A stretch of 64,000 nt of DNA from an uncultured Candidatus Actinomarina sp. (lineage in GTDB: Bacteria; Actinomycetota; Acidimicrobiia; Actinomarinales; Actinomarinaceae), in contig CACNQV010000002.1 in the NCBI GenBank assembly GCA_902622665.1, positions 57,220-121,219 of the forward strand, written 5' to 3'. Both the position numbers and the translations under genes were made by a program. Below the pieces are notes generated by a model that searched no databases, was not told where the DNA came from, and was given only the letters and a program-made list of their open reading frames with translations. Below are positions 15,965 through 24,670 of the stretch, in pieces (position 1 is the stretch's first letter; the number at the start of each line of letters is the position of its first letter).

Positions 15965-16777
15965 ATGAGCACTCTTTATATCTGTCCAACACCAATTGGA
16001 AATTTGGAAGATATCTCTGAACGTGTTTTAAATACACTAGAATCTGTTGATGTTATTTATTGTGAAGATACAAGAAGAGCAAAGAATCTTACTGATAACT
16101 TCTCAATCTCTACTCCTTTAAAATCATATTTTGTTGGCAATGAAGTAACTAAGGTCAGTGAAATAGAGGAAACACTTAGTAAAGGTATGAATGTAGCATT
16201 AATTTCTGACGCTGGAACACCTCTTATTTCAGACCCTGGAAGTTTATTAATTCAGGAATTAATTCGAAAAAATTATGACATTGTTTCTATTCCAGGACCC
16301 TCAAGTGTTCTTACAGCACTTACAATTTCAGGTTTTGAATTAAACGAATTTCAATTTTTAGGTTTTGTTCCAAAAGCAGGAAAAGAAAAGCAAGAATTTG
16401 TTATTAAATTGCTCAATTCTAAAATGCCATCAGTTTGTTTTACATCTCCAAAAAGACTCCTCAAAGATCTAGATTATTTTGAAAAAGAGGGATTGGATTC
16501 AGAGATTGTTATATGTAGAGAGCTGACTAAAAAATTTGAAACTGTATACAGAGGGACAGTAAACAGTTTAAAAAATAAAATTTCACAAAACTTGAGAGGT
16601 GAAATAACAATAGTTGTAGGTCCTTCAAAAAATGATAAAAAAATAGATTTGGATATTGATTCTGCTGTAAAAATATTATTAGATCAAAAAGTGCCAAAAA
16701 GAGAAATAGCTAAATCTCTAGCTTTTGTAACAGAAATGTCAGTCAATGAACTATACGAAAAGATTAAAGATCTTTGA
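15965..16777 (+). CDS. rsmI: 16S rRNA (cytidine1402-2'-O)-methyltransferase RsmI
   Basis: SAM-dependent tetrapyrrole-methylase-fold enzyme that methylates the ribose of C1402 in 16S rRNA. The 270-aa protein starts TLYICPTPIGNLEDIS, and contains CEDTRRAKNL, SDAGTPLISDPG and GEITIVVGP, all family hallmarks. Full length. It shares 14 nt with the convergent AbrB-like gene. Another 16S rRNA methylase gene, rsmA, follows two genes later. Confidence 0.95.
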   Translation: MSTLYICPTPIGNLEDISERVLNTLESVDVIYCEDTRRAKNLTDNFSISTPLKSYFVGNEVTKVSEIEETLSKGMNVALISDAGTPLISDPGSLLIQELIRKNYDIVSIPGPSSVLTALTISGFELNEFQFLGFVPKAGKEKQEFVIKLLNSKMPSVCFTSPKRLLKDLDYFEKEGLDSEIVICRELTKKFETVYRGTVNSLKNKISQNLRGEITIVVGPSKNDKKIDLDIDSAVKILLDQKVPKREIAKSLAFVTEMSVNELYEKIKDL

Positions 16778-17003
16778 TATTGTTGACACAATTATTACAT
16801 ATAAATTTTGTACCAATTTGATGTTTTATTTCTTTTGAGCCACACAAAGAACATGATCTATGGCCTTTTTTAATGACAAGGCTCTCATCCTCTACATACA
16901 TAGATATTTCATCATTATGCTCAATATTTAAGGCTTTTCTTATAGATTTAGGAATTACAACACGGCCTAAATTGTCAATTTTACTTAAGTTGCCTTTACT
17001 CAT
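16764..17003 (-). CDS. AbrB/SpoVT-like DNA-binding protein with C-terminal zinc ribbon
   Basis: Small transcription regulator, 79 aa. Residues about 1-47 form a swapped-hairpin AbrB domain (KIDNLGRVVIPKSIRKALNI). Residues about 50-74 carry two CxxC pairs (CSLCGS and CNNC), which would bind zinc. This fusion is typical of short AbrB regulators in Gram-positives. The target is unknown. It is divergent from tatD (30-nt gap), so it could regulate that promoter or itself. Confidence 0.82.
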   Translation of the reverse strand: MSKGNLSKIDNLGRVVIPKSIRKALNIEHNDEISMYVEDESLVIKKGHRSCSLCGSKEIKHQIGTKFICNNCVNNIKDL

Positions 17004-17033
17004 AAATTTATTTAATCCTATCCTTATATAGTA

Positions 17034-17807
17034 GTGAATAAAATAGAAACATTAGAGGATATAAAATGGGTAGATACTCATTGTCATTTACAGATGATGG
17101 GCGATGAGATAAATGAACAAGATATATCTAATTTAGAGTACTTTATCATTCCTGGAGTAGATATACCATCTTCATTAAAAGCCAAAGAGTTCTCACTAAC
17201 TTATCCAGAAATATCTTATTGGTCTGCAGGACTTCACCCACATGAAGCTGACTCATTAGAAGATATAAAGAATGAGTTACAAGTATTAATGGAGGAAGCG
17301 GATTTAATTGGTGAGACAGGCCTCGATTACTATAGAAATTTATCATCAAAAGAAAATCAAATAAAAAATTTCGAATTTCATTTAAATGTATCAAAAGAAT
17401 TAAATAAACCCTTGATTATTCACTGCAGAGATAGCTTTTCAGATGTTTTTGATATTTTAAGCAGCAGAGATTTTACTAACCCTATAATTCTACACTCTTG
17501 GACTGGGGGAAATAAGTGGACTAAAAAATTTACTGAACTCGGTGTTTATTTTTCTATTTCAGGAATTGTAACTTACGATACTGCCCATGATTTACAAGAT
17601 GCAGTTAAAAAAATTCCAACAGATAAGTTACTTTTAGAAACAGACGTTCCATATCTTGCCCCGGAACCTTTTAAGGGTAAAAGAAATAATCCAACATATA
17701 TTAAATATACAGGAGCAAAACTTGCGGAATTGCTTGGGCTTACCCCACGTGATCTTTCAAAGGTAACAATTGCAAACACAAATAAAGTATTGAATCGAGA
17801 AATATAA
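17034..17807 (+). CDS. tatD: TatD-family metal-dependent deoxyribonuclease
   Basis: TIM-barrel hydrolase, 257 aa, with metal ligands in WVDTHCHL, GLHPHE, the glutamate in GETGLDYYR, HCRDSF, LHSWTG and ETDVPYLAPEP. It starts at GTG. TatD proteins are 3'-5' DNases linked to DNA repair and turnover. The rsmI-tatD-rsmA-ispE order is the common actinobacterial one. It overlaps rsmA by one base. Confidence 0.92.
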   Translation: MNKIETLEDIKWVDTHCHLQMMGDEINEQDISNLEYFIIPGVDIPSSLKAKEFSLTYPEISYWSAGLHPHEADSLEDIKNELQVLMEEADLIGETGLDYYRNLSSKENQIKNFEFHLNVSKELNKPLIIHCRDSFSDVFDILSSRDFTNPIILHSWTGGNKWTKKFTELGVYFSISGIVTYDTAHDLQDAVKKIPTDKLLLETDVPYLAPEPFKGKRNNPTYIKYTGAKLAELLGLTPRDLSKVTIANTNKVLNREI

Positions 17808-18598
17808 TGAGTGAGTATTTTTGGATAGATAAGTTAAAAAGCAAACCAAAGTATAAACTTGGACAAAATTTTTTGATAGATACAAACATTTCAAGAAAAA
17901 TTACAAAATTAGTTCAGGGTCAATTGGCTGATCCAATTTTAGAAGTAGGTCCAGGTACGGGATCATTAACTAATGAATTACTCAAAGATAATTACAGAAT
18001 TAAAGCTGTAGAAGTAGATAAAAAGGTATCAGATGTATTACATGAAAGATTTTCAGGCATACCAAATATAGAGATCTTCAATGAGGATGCAATGGAGTTT
18101 GATTATCGAACTTTAACTGGACCTTGGTGGATATTTGTCTCCAATTTGCCTTACAATATTGGCACACGTTTACTGGTAAATCTTATAACTGAAGTCCCTG
18201 TAATTCACAGATATGTAGTGATGGTTCAAAAAGAAGTTAGTGAGAGAATGATTGCTAAAACAGGAACAAAAGATTATGGTTCGCTTTCTGTTTTGTTTCA
18301 GTTGTTTACTGAAACAAAGATACAATTTGATGTTTCAAAAAATTGCTTTTACCCACAACCAAAAGTTACCTCAACTGTAGTCACTATCCAAAGGGAGAGT
18401 CTGTTTGATGAAGATATTCGATTAAAGGCTTTTGATATATCTAAAATTGCATTTCAGCAAAAACGAAAAAAGATTAGAACTTCATTAAGTTCAGTTGTTA
18501 ATGAAGATCAACTTATCAAACTAAATTTAGATGCAAATTTACGTGCTTCAGATTTAAGTCCCAAAGATTATTTAATGATCGCCGAGGATTTAAAATGA
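17807..18598 (+). CDS. rsmA: 16S rRNA dimethyladenosine transferase RsmA (KsgA)
   Basis: Dimethylates A1518 and A1519 of 16S rRNA, a late step of 30S assembly. The 263-aa protein begins with KYKLGQNFLIDTNISRKI, has the SAM-binding loop EVGPGTGSLT, the acidic loop EVDKKV and the catalytic NLPYNIGT. The C-terminal domain is present (AFQQKRKKIRTSL). ispE starts within its last codons (4-nt overlap). Confidence 0.95.
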   Translation: MSEYFWIDKLKSKPKYKLGQNFLIDTNISRKITKLVQGQLADPILEVGPGTGSLTNELLKDNYRIKAVEVDKKVSDVLHERFSGIPNIEIFNEDAMEFDYRTLTGPWWIFVSNLPYNIGTRLLVNLITEVPVIHRYVVMVQKEVSERMIAKTGTKDYGSLSVLFQLFTETKIQFDVSKNCFYPQPKVTSTVVTIQRESLFDEDIRLKAFDISKIAFQQKRKKIRTSLSSVVNEDQLIKLNLDANLRASDLSPKDYLMIAEDLK

Positions 18599-19407
18599 AA
18601 TTAAGAACATCTGCAAAAATTAATCTAAATTTAGAAATTTTTCCAAAAAAACAAGACAATTTACATACTTTATCTTCAGTGATGGTACCCATTGATATAT
18701 TTGATGATATAGAAATTGAAGAATCAATAAGTGAAACTATTAAATTTAGTGATGAAAATCTAAACACAATTGAAAGTACAATTCATAAAGCTTTAAACCT
18801 TGTGAGAAATATTAATCCATCTTTTGATAAAAACTTCAATATCTTTATCGATAAAAAAATTCCTTATAACAGTGGACTAGGTGGTGGCAGTTCTGATGCA
18901 GGTGCATTAATTCGGTATCTTTGTGATAGTTATGAATTAGATTTCCCTTCAAACCTTGAAATAGTTCGTGAAGTGGGTAGCGATGTTCCTTTTTTTGTTC
19001 ATGGTGTTTCTGCAACAATACAGGGGATTGGCGAAATCGTAGAACCATTAGATTTAAATACTGACTTAAATCTATTAATTGCAGTACCCAAAGTTGGACT
19101 GAGGACTAAGGACGTATTTAATGAATTTGATACTGTAGATTCTAAAGACAGGGATACTGAAACTTGGAATGACATAGAATTATTTAACGACCTTTGGTCA
19201 GCTGCTACCGAGGTATATCCTGAACTTGTATTATTAAGAGAGGATCTTCAAATAAAATATCAGAATAAATTTTTTATGTCTGGTAGTGGATCATCTTTCT
19301 TCTCAATTATTGATCCAATAAAGGAACTAATACCTGAATATGAGAGTTTTAGTTTTATTCAATATTGTAAAAAAATTGATTGTAGTTTGTATCAAAATGA
19401 TGATTAA
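18595..19407 (+). CDS. ispE: 4-diphosphocytidyl-2-C-methyl-D-erythritol kinase IspE
   Basis: GHMP kinase of the non-mevalonate isoprenoid pathway, 270 aa. It begins with SAKINLNLEIFPKKQDNLH, carries the ATP loop NSGLGGGSSDAGALI and GSDVPFFVHG, and ends with the FMSGSGSSFF motif. The rsmA-ispE pair with overlap is conserved in actinobacteria. It is followed by a tRNA gene. Confidence 0.94.
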   Translation: MKLRTSAKINLNLEIFPKKQDNLHTLSSVMVPIDIFDDIEIEESISETIKFSDENLNTIESTIHKALNLVRNINPSFDKNFNIFIDKKIPYNSGLGGGSSDAGALIRYLCDSYELDFPSNLEIVREVGSDVPFFVHGVSATIQGIGEIVEPLDLNTDLNLLIAVPKVGLRTKDVFNEFDTVDSKDRDTETWNDIELFNDLWSAATEVYPELVLLREDLQIKYQNKFFMSGSGSSFFSIIDPIKELIPEYESFSFIQYCKKIDCSLYQNDD

Positions 19408-19424
19408 TATATGTTTATAACAAA

Positions 19425-19499
19425 TGGGGGATGGTGTAATTGGCAACACATTGGGTTTTGGTCCCAACGTTGAGGGTTCGAGTCCTTCTCCCCCAGCCA
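19425..19499 (+). tRNA. tRNA-Gln (anticodon TTG)
   Basis: The cloverleaf is complete: acceptor TGGGGGA pairs with TCCCCCA, the anticodon stem TTGGG/CCCAA encloses loop TTTTGGT with anticodon TTG, the T arm is GAGGGTTCGAGTCCTTC, the discriminator is G and CCA is encoded at 19497-19499. It lies between ispE and glmU, a usual place for a Gln tRNA in actinobacteria. Confidence 0.96.
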
Positions 19500-19510
19500 T
19501 TATTTAACAA

Positions 19511-20872
19511 ATGAGTGTTTCAGTCGTAGTATTAGCAGCAGGTAAAGGAACTAGGATGAAGTCCGACTTGCCTAAGGTTCTACACAAAGTTCTTGGCAAA
19601 TCATTACTCGCTCATTCACTAGATGCTCTTTCTTTTGTCAATAACCAATATGTAGTAGTAGGTCATGAATCTGACAAAGTTGTTAATTCATTACCACCTA
19701 CAACAAAACATATTTTACAGAAAGATCAATTAGGTACAGGGCATGCAGTTTCAACTGTTATTAATAGTGATTTATTTATTGAAAATAAGTCTGAACTCAC
19801 ATTAGTTATTCCAGGCGATGTTCCAGCCATTGATTCTAAAGATATTGAACTTCTTATAAGTGAAGTAAAAACTAAATCGTCATCGGTCGGGTTTCTTACT
19901 TCAATAATTAAAAATCCTTATGGGTACGGAAGGGTTATTAGAAATAATGAAGAAATAAGAATTGTTGAAGAAAAAGACTGTAATGATGAAGAAAGAAAAA
20001 TCAATGAAATCAATTCAGGCATATACTGTTTTAATACAGATTTTTTAATTAAGAATATTGATTCTCTCGATACTAAAAATGTTCAAGGAGAGTTTTATTT
20101 AACTGATTTAATAGGTATTGCAAATAATCAAAAACAAGATATCGTTATAGTACAAGTAGATGAAAATTCAATTAAAGGAATAAATTCTATGAGTCAACTA
20201 AATGAAGTTGAAGACATAATGCAAAAAAAATTAATCGAAAACTTCATGAAAAAGGGTGTTTATTTTCAGGATCCTGCCACCACTTACATAGATTCTGAGG
20301 TAACAATATCCTCAGGAGCAAAAATATTAGCTAACACTCATTTAACTGGTAAGACAAAAATCGATGAGGAATGTGTAATTGGCCCAAATGCTCAAATCAA
20401 TGATTCTAAAATTGGAAAAAATTCAACTGTAGTAAATTCTGTAATTGATCAATCTACGATTAAGGAAAATGGAAACATAGGACCATTTGCACATATCAGA
20501 CCAGGTTCTGAACTTGGAGAAGGTGTCAAGGTTGGTTCTTTTGCAGAAACTAAAAATTCAAAAATAGGCAAAGGAAGCAAAGTGCCGCATCTTGCTTATG
20601 TAGGTGATGCTGAACTAGGAGAAAATGTTAATTTTTCTGCAGGCGCAATCACTGTAAATTATGACGGTAAGGAAAAACATAAAACCGATATTAAAGACAG
20701 GGCATTCATTGGGTCAGACGTGATGCTAGTTGCGCCAGTAACAATTGGAGAGGAGTCTATGATTGGAGCAGGTTCAGTTATTACAAAAGATGTTCCATCA
20801 AAGGCATTAGGAATTGAGAGAAATAATCAAAAGAATGTCGAAGGTTACGTTGATAGGAAAAAGAAAAAATGA
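19511..20872 (+). CDS. glmU: Bifunctional UDP-GlcNAc pyrophosphorylase / GlcN-1-P acetyltransferase GlmU
   Basis: Makes UDP-N-acetylglucosamine for peptidoglycan. The 453-aa protein has the N-terminal nucleotidyltransferase (LAAGKGTRMKSDLPKVLH) and a C-terminal left-handed beta helix with hexapeptide repeats (about 250-440), including the acetyltransferase region HLAYVGDAELGENVNFSAG. Full length. It overlaps prs by 4 nt. Confidence 0.97.
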   Translation: MSVSVVVLAAGKGTRMKSDLPKVLHKVLGKSLLAHSLDALSFVNNQYVVVGHESDKVVNSLPPTTKHILQKDQLGTGHAVSTVINSDLFIENKSELTLVIPGDVPAIDSKDIELLISEVKTKSSSVGFLTSIIKNPYGYGRVIRNNEEIRIVEEKDCNDEERKINEINSGIYCFNTDFLIKNIDSLDTKNVQGEFYLTDLIGIANNQKQDIVIVQVDENSIKGINSMSQLNEVEDIMQKKLIENFMKKGVYFQDPATTYIDSEVTISSGAKILANTHLTGKTKIDEECVIGPNAQINDSKIGKNSTVVNSVIDQSTIKENGNIGPFAHIRPGSELGEGVKVGSFAETKNSKIGKGSKVPHLAYVGDAELGENVNFSAGAITVNYDGKEKHKTDIKDRAFIGSDVMLVAPVTIGEESMIGAGSVITKDVPSKALGIERNNQKNVEGYVDRKKKK

Positions 20873-21846
20873 TAGAAAAACCAGGCAAGAAAAAAATGCT
20901 TTTGTTTTCTGGTTCTTCAAATGAAGAGCTTGCATTTAAGGTGGCATCTACTCTTGGTACGGAAATCTCTACCGTAGAATCTAAAGAATTTGCAAGTGGC
21001 GAAATTTACATCAGATTAAATGAAAGCGTGCGAGGTGCAGATTGTTTTGTTTTACAGAGCCACTCTGGTGATATAAATAAAACAATCATGGAACAACTAG
21101 TTTTAGTCGATGCTTTGAAAAGAGCATCTGCAAAAAGAATAACTGCAGTTTTACCTTTCTATCCTTATTCAAGACAAGATAAGAAAGCATTACCAAGAGA
21201 ACCAATCACTGCGAGGTTAATAGCTGATATGTTTATAGCTGCTGGTGTAGATAGATTAGTTTCAATAGACTTACATACACAACAAATACAAGGATTTGTT
21301 GATCAACCATTTGATCATCTGACAGCGATGCCTTTATTTGTAGAATATTTTAAAGAAAAGTTTGATGGTCCGATTTCAGTAATTTCTCCCGATGCTGGTG
21401 GTGTAGGAAGAGCTACAACTTTCGCAAAACATATAGAAGCTTACGTAGGTTTCGTACATAAAAAGAGAGACCCTAAGCTTCATAATGAAGTAAAGTCTTT
21501 CACTGTTATTGGTGAAGTTGAGGATCGACATGTAATTATTTTGGACGACATTATTGACACCGGTGGCACGATTGCAGCTGCATCAAGAATTATAAAAGAT
21601 AAAGGCGTGAAGTCAGTAAATGTAGTTGCTACACATGGTATATTCTCAGATGGCTCCGTAGAACAGTTAAAGGATGCGCCGATTGACAGAATAATAGTTA
21701 CGGATACATTAACTCAAAATGGAAACTCAAAACAAATTGGCAAAGTCGAGGTTCTTAGCGTTTCAACAATAATTGCTAATGCACTAACATCAATATTTAC
21801 TGATGATTCAGTATCAGCATTATTTATGGGTGAAAACGTTTTATAG
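20869..21846 (+). CDS. prs: Ribose-phosphate pyrophosphokinase
   Basis: Makes PRPP from ribose 5-phosphate and ATP for nucleotide, His and Trp synthesis. The 325-aa protein has FSGSSNEELAFKVA, the regulatory and catalytic FYPYSRQDKK, the DLHTQQIQGF segment and the PRPP loop DDIIDTGGTI. The glmU-prs pair is conserved in actinobacteria. Confidence 0.97.
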   Translation: MIEKPGKKKMLLFSGSSNEELAFKVASTLGTEISTVESKEFASGEIYIRLNESVRGADCFVLQSHSGDINKTIMEQLVLVDALKRASAKRITAVLPFYPYSRQDKKALPREPITARLIADMFIAAGVDRLVSIDLHTQQIQGFVDQPFDHLTAMPLFVEYFKEKFDGPISVISPDAGGVGRATTFAKHIEAYVGFVHKKRDPKLHNEVKSFTVIGEVEDRHVIILDDIIDTGGTIAAASRIIKDKGVKSVNVVATHGIFSDGSVEQLKDAPIDRIIVTDTLTQNGNSKQIGKVEVLSVSTIIANALTSIFTDDSVSALFMGENVL

Positions 21847-21854
21847 GAGAAAAG

Positions 21855-22091
21855 ATGGCTAAAAAATTAACAGCAAAAATATATATGGTTGGTTCAACTG
21901 CAGGTGTTGAAGTTGAAATTAAAGATAAAGAAAAATTTTTGGAAGAATTAAAAAAATTATCTTCTAAAAATGATTTTTATATGCATACAGATGAAGATGG
22001 TGAAATAGCAATCAACACATCTCTCATTCAAGCAATAGAATTCAATGATTCAGATGATAAGAGAGGAGCGGGTTTAGTTTCTAGCGATTAG
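21855..22091 (+). CDS. Hypothetical protein, 78 aa
   Basis: I do not recognise a family. The small soluble protein starts MAKKLTAKIYMVGSTAGVEV and is preceded by AGGAGAAA at a good distance, so it is probably expressed with prs (8-nt gap). It seems to form a short beta-alpha-beta unit (strand 4-13, helix 24-35, strand 51-63). It overlaps the convergent whiB by 4 nt. Confidence 0.65.
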   Translation: MAKKLTAKIYMVGSTAGVEVEIKDKEKFLEELKKLSSKNDFYMHTDEDGEIAINTSLIQAIEFNDSDDKRGAGLVSSD

Positions 22092-22381
22092 GTATTGCTG
22101 ACAACTAAACCAGTTTTGCGGTAATGTCTTCTGATGGATTTACGCTCTTCTTCAGTAGTACCACCCCATATTCCAGAGTCTTGATTAGTTCTGATTGCAT
22201 AATCTAGACACTCATTCACAACAGGGCACTCTACGCAAACTGCTTTTGCCTCGTTGGCTTGTTTCATTGCTTTCATAGAAGAGCCAACAGGGAAGAAGAG
22301 ATCAGTGTCTGCATAAACACAGCCACCTTCTAACATCCAGTCTTCTTGTTCAAAATCTATATTTAGCATTTGCACATACAT
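22088..22381 (-). CDS. WhiB-family iron-sulfur regulator, WhiB1-like
   Basis: WhiB proteins carry a [4Fe-4S] cluster and bind sigma factor A; they are confined to actinobacteria and their phages. The 97-aa protein has the four cysteines (C21, then C49-x2-C52-x5-C58), the LFFPVG stretch and the GIWGG turn followed by TTEEERKSIRR. LFFPVG and QDSGIWGG resemble WhiB1 more than WhiB2. The start may instead be the ATG at 22369 (MLNIDFEQ), 12 nt after AAGG. A perfect CRP-type palindrome lies just upstream. Confidence 0.93.
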   Translation of the reverse strand: MYVQMLNIDFEQEDWMLEGGCVYADTDLFFPVGSSMKAMKQANEAKAVCVECPVVNECLDYAIRTNQDSGIWGGTTEEERKSIRRHYRKTGLVVSNT

Positions 22382-22388
22382 CCTTACA

Positions 22389-22406
22389 TTGTGAAATTTT
22401 TCACAA
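22389..22406. promoter_or_regulatory. CRP/GlxR-type operator between whiB and the GDPD gene
   Basis: The 18-bp inverted repeat TTGTGAAA-TT-TTTCACAA contains TGTGA-N6-TCACA (22390-22405), which is the full consensus for cAMP receptor protein family regulators. It begins 8 nt upstream of the whiB ATG and 46 nt upstream of the divergent phosphodiesterase start. In Mycobacterium tuberculosis, whiB1 is a known CRP target, so the wiring may be conserved. The regulator gene itself is not in this window. Confidence 0.65.
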
Positions 22407-22451
22407 GCTAGTTAACTAATAGTACTAAACTCGAATTTATATGGAGGCATT

Positions 22452-23108
22452 TTGAAAAAAATTTTTGGCCATCGTGGGTTACCTCGTATTTACAAAGAAA
22501 ATACGTTTAAAGGTATCAATAAAGCCTTTAAATACTGCGATTTTGTTGAAGTTGATGTTCGGTTGACAAAAGACAAACAATTAATTTTATTTCATGATCC
22601 AAACATTGGAGATGATTTAATTAAAGATTTATCACTTGCCGAGCTTGACTTATTAATAAAAGATGGATCAGTAAAAGAGTGTGTGTTAATTTCTAGAGAT
22701 CAGCTCCATGGACGTGTAAATTTCGAAATCAAAACAGATACATTAGATGATTCAGAAGTTGACATATTGTTTCAAAAAATGCTTTCTATTTTGGAACCCC
22801 AAGATATAGTTTCATCTTTCAATTGGAAAGCTATTCAATCATTTAAAAATTTATTCAATTGCAGTTACGGAATTATTTTTGACAGGGAAGAGGATTTATT
22901 CGAGGCACAAGCTTTGTCTCATCACGATGAGGATTTATTTTTTATGACACATTACAGCCTTATTGAAAGTAGAAACTTTGACCTACCCAAAAGTAAAACT
23001 GTTTTATGGACAGTGAATAATGAAGCTGATTTTCAGCGATATATGGAAATGGAAATTTATGGAATTGTGACAGACATTCCTGATACAATGCAGTTATATA
23101 GAAAGTGA
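22452..23108 (+). CDS. Glycerophosphodiester phosphodiesterase family protein
   Basis: The 218-aa TIM-barrel enzyme begins with GHRGLPRIYKENTFKG and has FVEVDVRLTKDKQLILFHDP, the two catalytic and metal motifs of GDPD proteins (HRG, E-x-D, HD). It probably hydrolyses glycerophosphodiesters to glycerol 3-phosphate and an alcohol, releasing phosphate and carbon from lipids. It has no signal peptide, so is cytoplasmic (UgpQ-like). The start is TTG with GGAGG 7 nt upstream. yqeY follows after 4 nt. Confidence 0.88.
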   Translation: MKKIFGHRGLPRIYKENTFKGINKAFKYCDFVEVDVRLTKDKQLILFHDPNIGDDLIKDLSLAELDLLIKDGSVKECVLISRDQLHGRVNFEIKTDTLDDSEVDILFQKMLSILEPQDIVSSFNWKAIQSFKNLFNCSYGIIFDREEDLFEAQALSHHDEDLFFMTHYSLIESRNFDLPKSKTVLWTVNNEADFQRYMEMEIYGIVTDIPDTMQLYRK

Positions 23109-23112
23109 GAGA

Positions 23113-23559
23113 ATGGCTTTAATTGATGAATTAAGTAATGCTTTAAAAGAAGCAATGAAGGCAAAGGATAAGCCTAAATTAGATGCTATTAGACAAGTAC
23201 AGACTGAGATTGCAAAAAAGAAGTCTGAAAAAGGAGAGGAAGCAACTGATGAACTTGTACTTGGAGTTATATCTTCCTATGTTAAAAAAATGACTAAAGC
23301 TGTTGATGAATATAAATCTCTTGGAGATAGAGGCTTGGAGATGGCAGATAAGATTCAGTTTGAAATTGATTTTTTAAGTAAGTGGCTTCCAGAGCAATTG
23401 AGTGAAGAGGAAGTTATGAACATCATAGACGAGGTACTTACTGATATGGGTGAAGTTGATATGTCTCAAATGGGTAAAATTATTGGTGCTGTAATGGCAA
23501 AAGCAGATGGCCTTGATGGTTCACTGGTCAGTAAATTAGTTAGAGAAAAAATTCAATAA
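23113..23559 (+). CDS. GatB/YqeY domain protein
   Basis: The 148-aa protein matches the stand-alone YqeY family: LIDELSNALKEAMKAKDKPKLDAIR at the start and the KWLPEQLSEEEV and GKIIGAVMAKADGLDGSLVSKLV stretches at the end. The fold is that of the tRNA-binding tail of GatB. Its role is not well known; a link to tRNA or amidotransferase function is the family assumption. It is preceded by GTGAGAG near the previous stop. Confidence 0.9.
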   Translation: MALIDELSNALKEAMKAKDKPKLDAIRQVQTEIAKKKSEKGEEATDELVLGVISSYVKKMTKAVDEYKSLGDRGLEMADKIQFEIDFLSKWLPEQLSEEEVMNIIDEVLTDMGEVDMSQMGKIIGAVMAKADGLDGSLVSKLVREKIQ

Positions 23560-23627
23560 ATTCGATTGTACTTTACTTAATATTCTTTAAATTTTGAATT
23601 TATTCTTTTGCAATTAACATTCTTTAT

Positions 23628-24611
23628 GTGAAAACGTTTAAATATATACTCTTAGCAATTATTTCAATAAATGTTTTTGTTTGGTTAGTAACATATTTTT
23701 TAAATATAAATCTGTTTTCAATATTACAAATCCAAAATTTTAACCTTGCAATTGAGGAACCTCGTTATAAATTAAACCCAAGCTCTTCCAATGAACAAGG
23801 AGGTTTATTTTCAATTGAGGAACCTCGTTATAAATTAAATTCAATTTCTTCCGATGCACAAGGAGGATCATTTGATCAAGTTATTTTCTTATATGATTCA
23901 GAATGCAATAAGTTCGGCCCTTTTATCTATCAAGAAGTTTTTCAAGAAATTTCAGATGGTTTAAATTGGAAGTGCGAAAAGGATATTCCAAATGAAAACG
24001 AGGTTTTGATCTATTTACATGAAAGAAGAGAAGGAGGAAAAGCTACAGTTAAGAGTAATATCACAAATTTAATTTACTCTTTTCCAGGCTTCGAGGGTGA
24101 TGAAGAGACTAATACCAGAATTCAACTTGCAATTTACCAGTTGCCTGAACCTCTAAGAATAATTTTAACGACCGAAGTCCGGGTACTCAATGGGTGCCAT
24201 CCTTACGGAGAGGCTTTATTTAATAGATGTGTCTATGGTGTATTTGATCCAGTTGGTTATGATGCCGATGGAAAATATGGTAACGAATGGGATATGACAA
24301 TATGGATCTCTGATCGAGGAATAGAGTCTGGAAGATTAAAAGATATTCTTATTCATGAAGCAGCACATGCCTATTCTTATTTAGTATTGCGAAATTGCGT
24401 AGTTTCAGACGGGTCTAGCTTTAGAGAGTTAGCACATAAAAGATATGGTGACGAGGAAAACTTAGCTGATGTTTTTGTTATTTATTATGGAGGAAAGTGG
24501 ACAAATTATTATAAACGAGACAATATCCCGATTGGAGATCGAAGTTGGATGAGCAATATGATCAATTATTGTGATTTGTACCAAGAAGCACTATCTACGC
24601 TGTCCTCATAG
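23628..24611 (+). CDS. Membrane-anchored HExxH protein, paralogue of the protein at 42501
   Basis: The 327-aa protein has an N-terminal membrane anchor (about 5-31), two tandem 21-residue repeats (IEEPRYKLN...QGG, about 42-83) and a C-terminal domain with zinc-site HEAAH (243-247) and a downstream ENLAD (277-281), a gluzincin-like HExxH + ExxxD arrangement. Conserved cysteines occur in NGCHPYG, FNRC, RNC and YC. The same domain is in the protein at 42501, where NGCHSYA, GRC, HETSH, RNC and EMFAD align in order. I know no named family. It starts at GTG, with no close upstream gene on the strand (68 nt gap). Confidence 0.75.
   Translation: MKTFKYILLAIISINVFVWLVTYFLNINLFSILQIQNFNLAIEEPRYKLNPSSSNEQGGLFSIEEPRYKLNSISSDAQGGSFDQVIFLYDSECNKFGPFIYQEVFQEISDGLNWKCEKDIPNENEVLIYLHERREGGKATVKSNITNLIYSFPGFEGDEETNTRIQLAIYQLPEPLRIILTTEVRVLNGCHPYGEALFNRCVYGVFDPVGYDADGKYGNEWDMTIWISDRGIESGRLKDILIHEAAHAYSYLVLRNCVVSDGSSFRELAHKRYGDEENLADVFVIYYGGKWTNYYKRDNIPIGDRSWMSNMINYCDLYQEALSTLSS
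23751..23876 (+). repeat. 63-bp tandem duplication inside the HExxH gene
   Basis: Two in-frame copies (23751-23813 and 23814-23876), each starting ATTGAGGAACCTCGTTATAA, code for 21-residue units. The first 24 or so bases are identical and the rest has diverged, so it is an older or selected duplication. Confidence 0.85.
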
Positions 24612-24670
24612 TTCTAAATTGAGAAAATTAATTGTTGTTTGAGACAAAATAACATTTATCCTTACTAATT

